This document shows, in pieces, positions 5,918-8,470 of a DNA stretch of 8,470 bases; the first letter of the stretch is position 1; the number at the start of each line of letters is the position of its first letter. This stretch comes from Bdellovibrionales bacterium (GTDB taxonomy: Bacteria > Bdellovibrionota > Bdellovibrionia > Bdellovibrionales > JAMPXM01): positions 1 through 8,470 of the forward strand of contig SXRI01000426.1 of the NCBI GenBank assembly GCA_005793615.1, in the 5' to 3' direction. The notes below the pieces were generated by a model. That model worked only from the letters and a program-made list of their open reading frames with translations. It did not search any database and was not told the DNA's origin. Made by a program: the position numbers and the translations under genes.

Positions 5918-6044
5918 CTCGCAAACTAGCCGGCTACGTTTGGAGTTGGTCGGCCAGTTTTATACGATTTCGATCGTAGACTTTCGATCGCTTGAGCAGT
6001 TAACCTTTAAGCTCAATGGAAAATCGTGATTTTCATCCCCTTGA
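5918..6044. other. Intergenic stretch with palindrome and direct repeats
   Basis: After the stop of the exported-protein gene, CAAACTAGCC (5922-5931) and GGCTACGTTTG (5932-5942) form a hairpin with one bulged base, built around the palindrome TAGCCGGCTA. It has no following T-run, so it is at most a weak terminator. TTTCGATCG occurs twice (5968-5976 and 5982-5990), 5 bases apart. I see no gene here. An ATG at 6016 opens a 48-codon hydrophobic frame (LALPGVFLLAVYLPIL) that may be the signal peptide of the decayed TPR gene that follows. Confidence 0.35.
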
Positions 6045-6290
6045 GCTGGCTCTACCCGGCGTTTTTCTTCTAGCTGTTTACCTGCCTATTTTGCCTCATT
6101 CACTCCATTTTCCAAAAATCAAACGGCCCATGCTCGCTACGAACGTGCACAGCTCCTCATGAAGCGAGGCAAATTCCAGCAGTCCTTGACCTACGTCGAG
6201 GGATTAACGAAAGAGTTTCCTGCCAATCACATTTTTTGGACACTTCAAGCCGATATCTACCGGCGCCTCAGCAAGAATCAACGCTTGTGA
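6045..6290 (+). pseudogene. TPR-like fragment of an exported protein, broken by frameshift and deletion
   Basis: From about 6126 this frame reads AHARYERAQLLMKRGKFQQS and continues with EGLTKEFPANHIFWTLQADI, then stops at TGA 6288. The helix-turn-helix pattern, with ALxxxG-like spacing and an FP-A-H turn, is that of one to two tetratricopeptide repeats. The frame has no start before the repeat region and is closed by TGA at 6042. A plausible signal peptide (LALPGVFLLAVYLPIL, 6046-6093) lies in the neighbouring frame of the ATG at 6016, so a frameshift near the A-run at 6114-6118 could have separated the two. The repeats break off exactly where glycosyltransferase homology begins in another frame. 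TPR proteins, including YaiO-like outer-membrane proteins, commonly sit beside such glycosyltransferases. The TPR call is moderate, the decay call stronger. Confidence 0.55.
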
Positions 6291-6657
6291 GTCGGCGCTA
6301 TTTCTGGCGTGTGACGCCGATACCTTGATCGAAAAACAAGCGCTACGCCATCTCGCTTCGGCCTTTTTGATCTCGTCGGATATGGCCGTCTGTGGCGGAA
6401 CGATTCGCGTGGTCAACAACTGTCAGGTACAAAACGGTGTCGTGACCAAGGCACGCTTCCCACGAGATGTATTGCCGGCTCTGCAGGCCATCGAGTACTT
6501 ACGAGTCTTCTTTCTCGGACGCTTGGGGTGGCACCGATTAGGTGGCAACCTTGTCGTTTCAGGGGCACTTGGCCTGTTCGATCGCGACTTGGTACTTGCT
6601 GCCGGCGGAAATCGCGCATGGGGCCGCGATCTTTCTCGCCAAGGATTCTCAAAATAG
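6271..6657 (+). pseudogene. Internal fragment of a family 2 glycosyltransferase (processive, BcsA/IcaA-like)
   Basis: This frame encodes a recognisable slice of a membrane GT2 enzyme: ALFLACDADTLIEKQAL with the metal-binding DAD (6304-6312), then the segments MAVCGGTIRVVNNC, FPRDVLPALQAIEYLRVFFL, GRLGWHRLGG and NLVVSGALGLFDRDLVLAAGG, all in family order. It lacks the N-terminal membrane helices and nucleotide-binding strand, and the sequence after AAGG diverges and stops at TAG 6655, so the catalytic ED and QxxRW motifs and the pore helices are missing. Homology starts at about 6277 in a frame that merges upstream with the TPR-like fragment. The only start-like codon inside is TTG 6325, after DAD, with no evident ribosome site. 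The fragment cannot be catalytic. It marks a former polysaccharide synthesis locus; the intact gene would be about 1.2 kb or more. Confidence 0.82.
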
Positions 6658-6668
6658 GCTTAGGATCA

Positions 6669-6695
6669 GTCACCTTGCGCCGATAGTCAGGTGAC
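6669..6695. terminator. 7-bp hairpin after the histidine kinase stop
   Basis: GTCACCT (6669-6675) and AGGTGAC (6689-6695) form a 7-bp stem with a 13-base loop, 2 bases beyond the kinase stop on the minus strand and 11 bases beyond the glycosyltransferase fragment's stop on the plus strand. There is no adjacent T-run, so it is only a possible terminator. Confidence 0.35.
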
Positions 6696-6697
6696 CT

Positions 6698-7393
6698 TCA
6701 GCCGACCAACTTCTCTGCTTGTAATTGTGGATGCATTTGCACTTTTGGCAGAGTCAAAACAAAGCGAGTGTTTTTTGCCGAGGCGTCGTAAGCAAGGAAG
6801 CCGCCGTGACTCTCGGCGATCCCTTTGGCAATGCTGAGCCCGAGTCCAGTTCCTTTGCCGGGTTCTTTTGTGGTAAAGAACGGCTGCATAAGACTCTTTG
6901 CTAGTGCAGCATCAATTCCTGATCCACTATCGGTGACGCTGAGCTCGATGTCGTTCCTTAATTCTTTGATTTCTACTTCGATCCACTTTTCAGAAAGGGG
7001 TTGCACGGCATCAACAGCATTGCCCAGCAGATTAAAGAGCACCTGCATGATTTCTACTCTTCGACACTCAGTCTTTAATGAGGAAGCATTTTTCAGGCGA
7101 AGCTCGATTCCCAAGGCAATGTACTTCTCTTGGCAAAGACCGAGGGTCTCAGTGACGATCTCAGTGACGTCTTGGGGGGTGAATGCTGTCATGCCGTCCT
7201 CACCGCCTGAAAACACCCTGAGGCCACGAACAACGGTTGCAATCTTGTCGACCGATCGGTTGAGGGTCTCGAGTTCCGTGGCGAGGCTGGCCCGATCCAA
7301 GCTGTCTTGAGTGAGAAGTCTCGAAACTCTGGCGATTTTGAACTTGATAATCGTCAACGGATTATTGATCTCATGAGCTAAGCCAGAAGACAT
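6698..7393 (-). CDS. Histidine kinase catalytic part (DHp + HATPase_c), separated from its sensor by a stop codon
   Basis: 231 residues holding the cytoplasmic core of a sensor kinase. H-box MSSGLAHEINNP has phosphoacceptor His7; then the N-box NLLGNAVDA (121-129), G1 box DSGSG (155-159), F-box PFFTT (171-175) and G2 box GKGTGLGLS (179-187). All ATP-binding motifs look intact. It is in the same frame as the upstream membrane part, with only TGA and GAA between them, so the two were one 440-codon gene. ATG 7393 is the Met of the usual SLGEMSSG motif, not a designed start; reinitiation 3 bases after the stop is conceivable, since ribosomes would already be there. Such a product would lack the membrane sensor and the first turns of the dimerisation helix. 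No response regulator gene is in the window. Confidence 0.85.
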   Translation of the reverse strand: MSSGLAHEINNPLTIIKFKIARVSRLLTQDSLDRASLATELETLNRSVDKIATVVRGLRVFSGGEDGMTAFTPQDVTEIVTETLGLCQEKYIALGIELRLKNASSLKTECRRVEIMQVLFNLLGNAVDAVQPLSEKWIEVEIKELRNDIELSVTDSGSGIDAALAKSLMQPFFTTKEPGKGTGLGLSIAKGIAESHGGFLAYDASAKNTRFVLTLPKVQMHPQLQAEKLVG

Positions 7394-7396
7394 TTC

Positions 7397-7399
7397 TCA
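7397..7399 (-). other. In-frame TGA interrupting the histidine kinase at a conserved Gly
   Basis: The minus-strand reading is AKFASL-TGA-E-MSSGLAHEINNP. Related kinases have a Gly in this spot (ASLGEM-SGLAHE). GGA to TGA is one substitution. Frame is kept on both sides, so this is a nonsense change (or a base error), not a frameshift. Other genes here end in TGA with nothing sensible after it, so TGA is a normal stop in this genome. Confidence 0.9.
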
Positions 7400-8020
7400 T
7401 AATGAGGCGAACTTTGCCGAGTGCAACATTTTACTTGAAAGACTATAGATCTTCTTTTCGGATTCTCGTCGAGCACGTTCGTAGACCGAACCAATGGCAT
7501 AAGCCATAACAACGCAAACACAAACCACGATGGCCTTATAGTAAATGTACTTTTCGGGTGAGTCTAGCGGCAGTACCCAAGCATCACCCATCATCAATGC
7601 CATGAGCGACACAATCGCCAGCGCCATGCCAAATCTGGCTCCTGCTATGCCGACGGCAAGGAAGCCAAAAAGCGGCGAGAGCACAAAGGCCGCCATCGCA
7701 GGCGCACGCAAGCCGCCATTAGTAAGACCAGCCGTAACCGCTACCGCGCTCACACAAAAAATCAGTAAATACCCGCTAAAGACGCGAAGTCGCGGGTAAC
7801 GCAACAAAAGCGGAATCGCCAGCAATAGACTTCCCACGACACACGAACCCAATAGGTTCATTAATTTGATTTCCGCAGTTTGACTTCTTAAGAATGTCGA
7901 AAAAAGAACCAGCACTCCGCCAACAATAGCAGTGTGACGGACGACATTACCGCGAAATTCCAGTTCAATATCTTTCGAATGGCGGTCACTTGCTTGGCCG
8001 GAGTCTATAGGAGGTTTCAT
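7397..8020 (-). CDS. Histidine kinase membrane sensor part, truncated by in-frame stop
   Basis: 207 residues forming the N-terminal part of the kinase completed by 6698-7393. ATG 8020 is preceded by a strong GAGGAGGAAAG. After a short charged N-terminus come about six hydrophobic segments, at roughly 28-44, 54-73, 82-105, 108-124, 128-146 and 162-182. The fifth-sixth loop (GDAWVLPLDSPEKY) probably faces the periplasm. Then a signalling helix (YERARRESEKKIYSLSSKML) runs into the dimerisation helix AKFASL, where TGA at 7397-7399 cuts it. I do not recognise the sensor as a named domain; few extracytoplasmic residues suggest sensing within or at the membrane. Alone the fragment cannot phosphorylate. 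The gene is divergent from the phosphodiester glycosidase gene, 127 bases apart. Confidence 0.85.
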   Translation of the reverse strand: MKPPIDSGQASDRHSKDIELEFRGNVVRHTAIVGGVLVLFSTFLRSQTAEIKLMNLLGSCVVGSLLLAIPLLLRYPRLRVFSGYLLIFCVSAVAVTAGLTNGGLRAPAMAAFVLSPLFGFLAVGIAGARFGMALAIVSLMALMMGDAWVLPLDSPEKYIYYKAIVVCVCVVMAYAIGSVYERARRESEKKIYSLSSKMLHSAKFASL

Positions 8021-8078
8021 CTTTCCTCCTCATCGGATCTTAACGTTGCACCCTTGACTGGCCGTGGGCCGAGAACCC

Positions 8079-8107
8079 TTGGTAAATCGCCGGTCGCCTT
8101 GTATGCT
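8079..8107 (+). promoter_or_regulatory. Candidate sigma-70-like promoter of the phosphodiester glycosidase gene
   Basis: TTGGTA (8079-8084) and TATGCT (8102-8107) are 17 bases apart, each with 4 of 6 consensus matches. Transcription would begin near 8114, giving a leader of about 35 bases to TTG 8148. The in-frame ATG at 8103 lies inside the -10 box, so it could not be translated from this promoter. Confidence 0.45.
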
Positions 8108-8147
8108 GAACGCAAATGTCGGCACACATCACCTAGAAAGGTCCAGC

Positions 8148-8470
8148 TTGCTTCGCCATTACTTAAATCTATTCACCTTTGTCGCCACTCTATCGATGTC
8201 ATTGGCGCCAGCTATGGCCGAAAAATTCGCTTACGCCGGTCACAATTATCGGGTGGTTGAGGTTGATCTCGCACAGCTTGATCTCAAACTCTACTGGAAA
8301 AAATCAGATAGCCAGGCTTTCCATACCTTGCTTGAGGTGCGCAAACACCTAGACAAGGATTTTGTCTTTGCGACCAATGCGGGAATCTATGCTCGCGATC
8401 TCACACCTCTCGGATTACATGTGGAACGCGGCCAGACCTTGCATGCGCTCAATCGCTCACGGGCCTCGAT
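8148..8470 (+). CDS. Secreted phosphodiester glycosidase family protein (NAGPA domain), 3' end outside window
   Basis: First 107 codons of a protein that runs off the right edge. From TTG 8148 the frame gives a clean signal peptide (LNLFTFVATLSMSLAPAMA, cleavage before EKFAY), and AAAGG at 8137-8141 is 6 bases upstream. An in-frame ATG at 8103 would add 15 residues but has no ribosome site and lies in the proposed -10 box. The mature part begins HNYRVVEVDLAQLDLKLYWK and continues with FVFATNAGIYARDLTPLGLH, then VERGQTLHALN, the N-terminal signature of the NAGPA/DUF2233 domain. Family members cleave GlcNAc phosphodiesters or act on surface polysaccharides outside the cytoplasm. The substrate is unknown. 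Nearness to a decayed glycosyltransferase hints at a surface-glycan link but may be chance. Confidence 0.85.
   Translation, partial: MLRHYLNLFTFVATLSMSLAPAMAEKFAYAGHNYRVVEVDLAQLDLKLYWKKSDSQAFHTLLEVRKHLDKDFVFATNAGIYARDLTPLGLHVERGQTLHALNRSRAS

Noticed and set aside
6825..7310. Plus-strand open frame of 161 codons opposite the kinase
   Set aside because: The kinase motifs are all on the other strand; this frame is Ser/Arg-rich shadow sequence.
7397..7399. TGA read as Gly (genetic code 25, as in Gracilibacteria)
   Set aside because: The ATPase, secreted-protein, TIGR02147 and kinase genes all end in TGA, and reading through the ATPase stop gives only sequence antisense to the TIGR02147 gene. 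TGA is a real stop here.
7391..7402. Frameshift between the kinase halves
   Set aside because: Both halves are in the same minus-strand frame with only TGA and GAA between them, so it is a nonsense codon, not a frameshift.

Overview
The window looks like chromosomal DNA from a bacterium of the Bdellovibrionota/Oligoflexia type. The best clue is a TIGR02147-family (DUF4423) protein, a family found mainly in Bdellovibrio relatives and Fibrobacter. It sits in an operon with a small secreted protein, and base composition is roughly balanced by eye. This assignment is inferred from protein families only. I see no rRNA, tRNA, CRISPR array or intact insertion sequence.

Layout. Positions 1-1536 (minus) carry the first 512 codons of a PQQ-dependent alcohol dehydrogenase cut by the left edge. 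It has a lanthanide-type Asp-x-Asp active-site motif. Divergent from it, 1690-2145 (plus) encodes a 151-residue protein with an Arg/Gly-rich tail. A 10-bp hairpin separates this gene from a convergent small membrane protein (2215-2430, minus). Two tandem 31-bp repeats (2525-2587) come next; together they form a good sigma-70-like promoter for an AAA_14/DUF4143 ATPase (2614-3753). Convergent to it is a two-gene minus-strand operon (5218 to 3786): a secreted protein followed by the TIGR02147 protein, joined by an ATGA overlap and preceded by a promoter with operator-like palindromes.

Divergent again, 5507-5917 (plus) encodes a small exported protein with an acidic N-terminal half and a basic Cys-containing domain. 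Positions 6045-6657 are decaying coding DNA: a TPR-like fragment joined out of frame to an internal fragment of a processive family 2 glycosyltransferase, probably left by a deletion in a former polysaccharide locus. Positions 8020-6698 (minus) are a membrane histidine kinase split by one in-frame TGA just before the H-box. From 8148 (plus), a secreted phosphodiester glycosidase (NAGPA-type) runs off the right edge.

The window does not form one obvious pathway. The themes are envelope and periplasmic proteins (PQQ dehydrogenase, two small secreted proteins, NAGPA enzyme), regulation (TIGR02147 operon, histidine kinase) and gene decay (glycosyltransferase/TPR remnant, interrupted kinase). I did not find a clear new multi-gene system. 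The strongest leads are the lanthanide-type active site with an odd second metal ligand, the single-codon interruption of the kinase, the repeat-built promoter, and the palindromes in front of the TIGR02147 operon.
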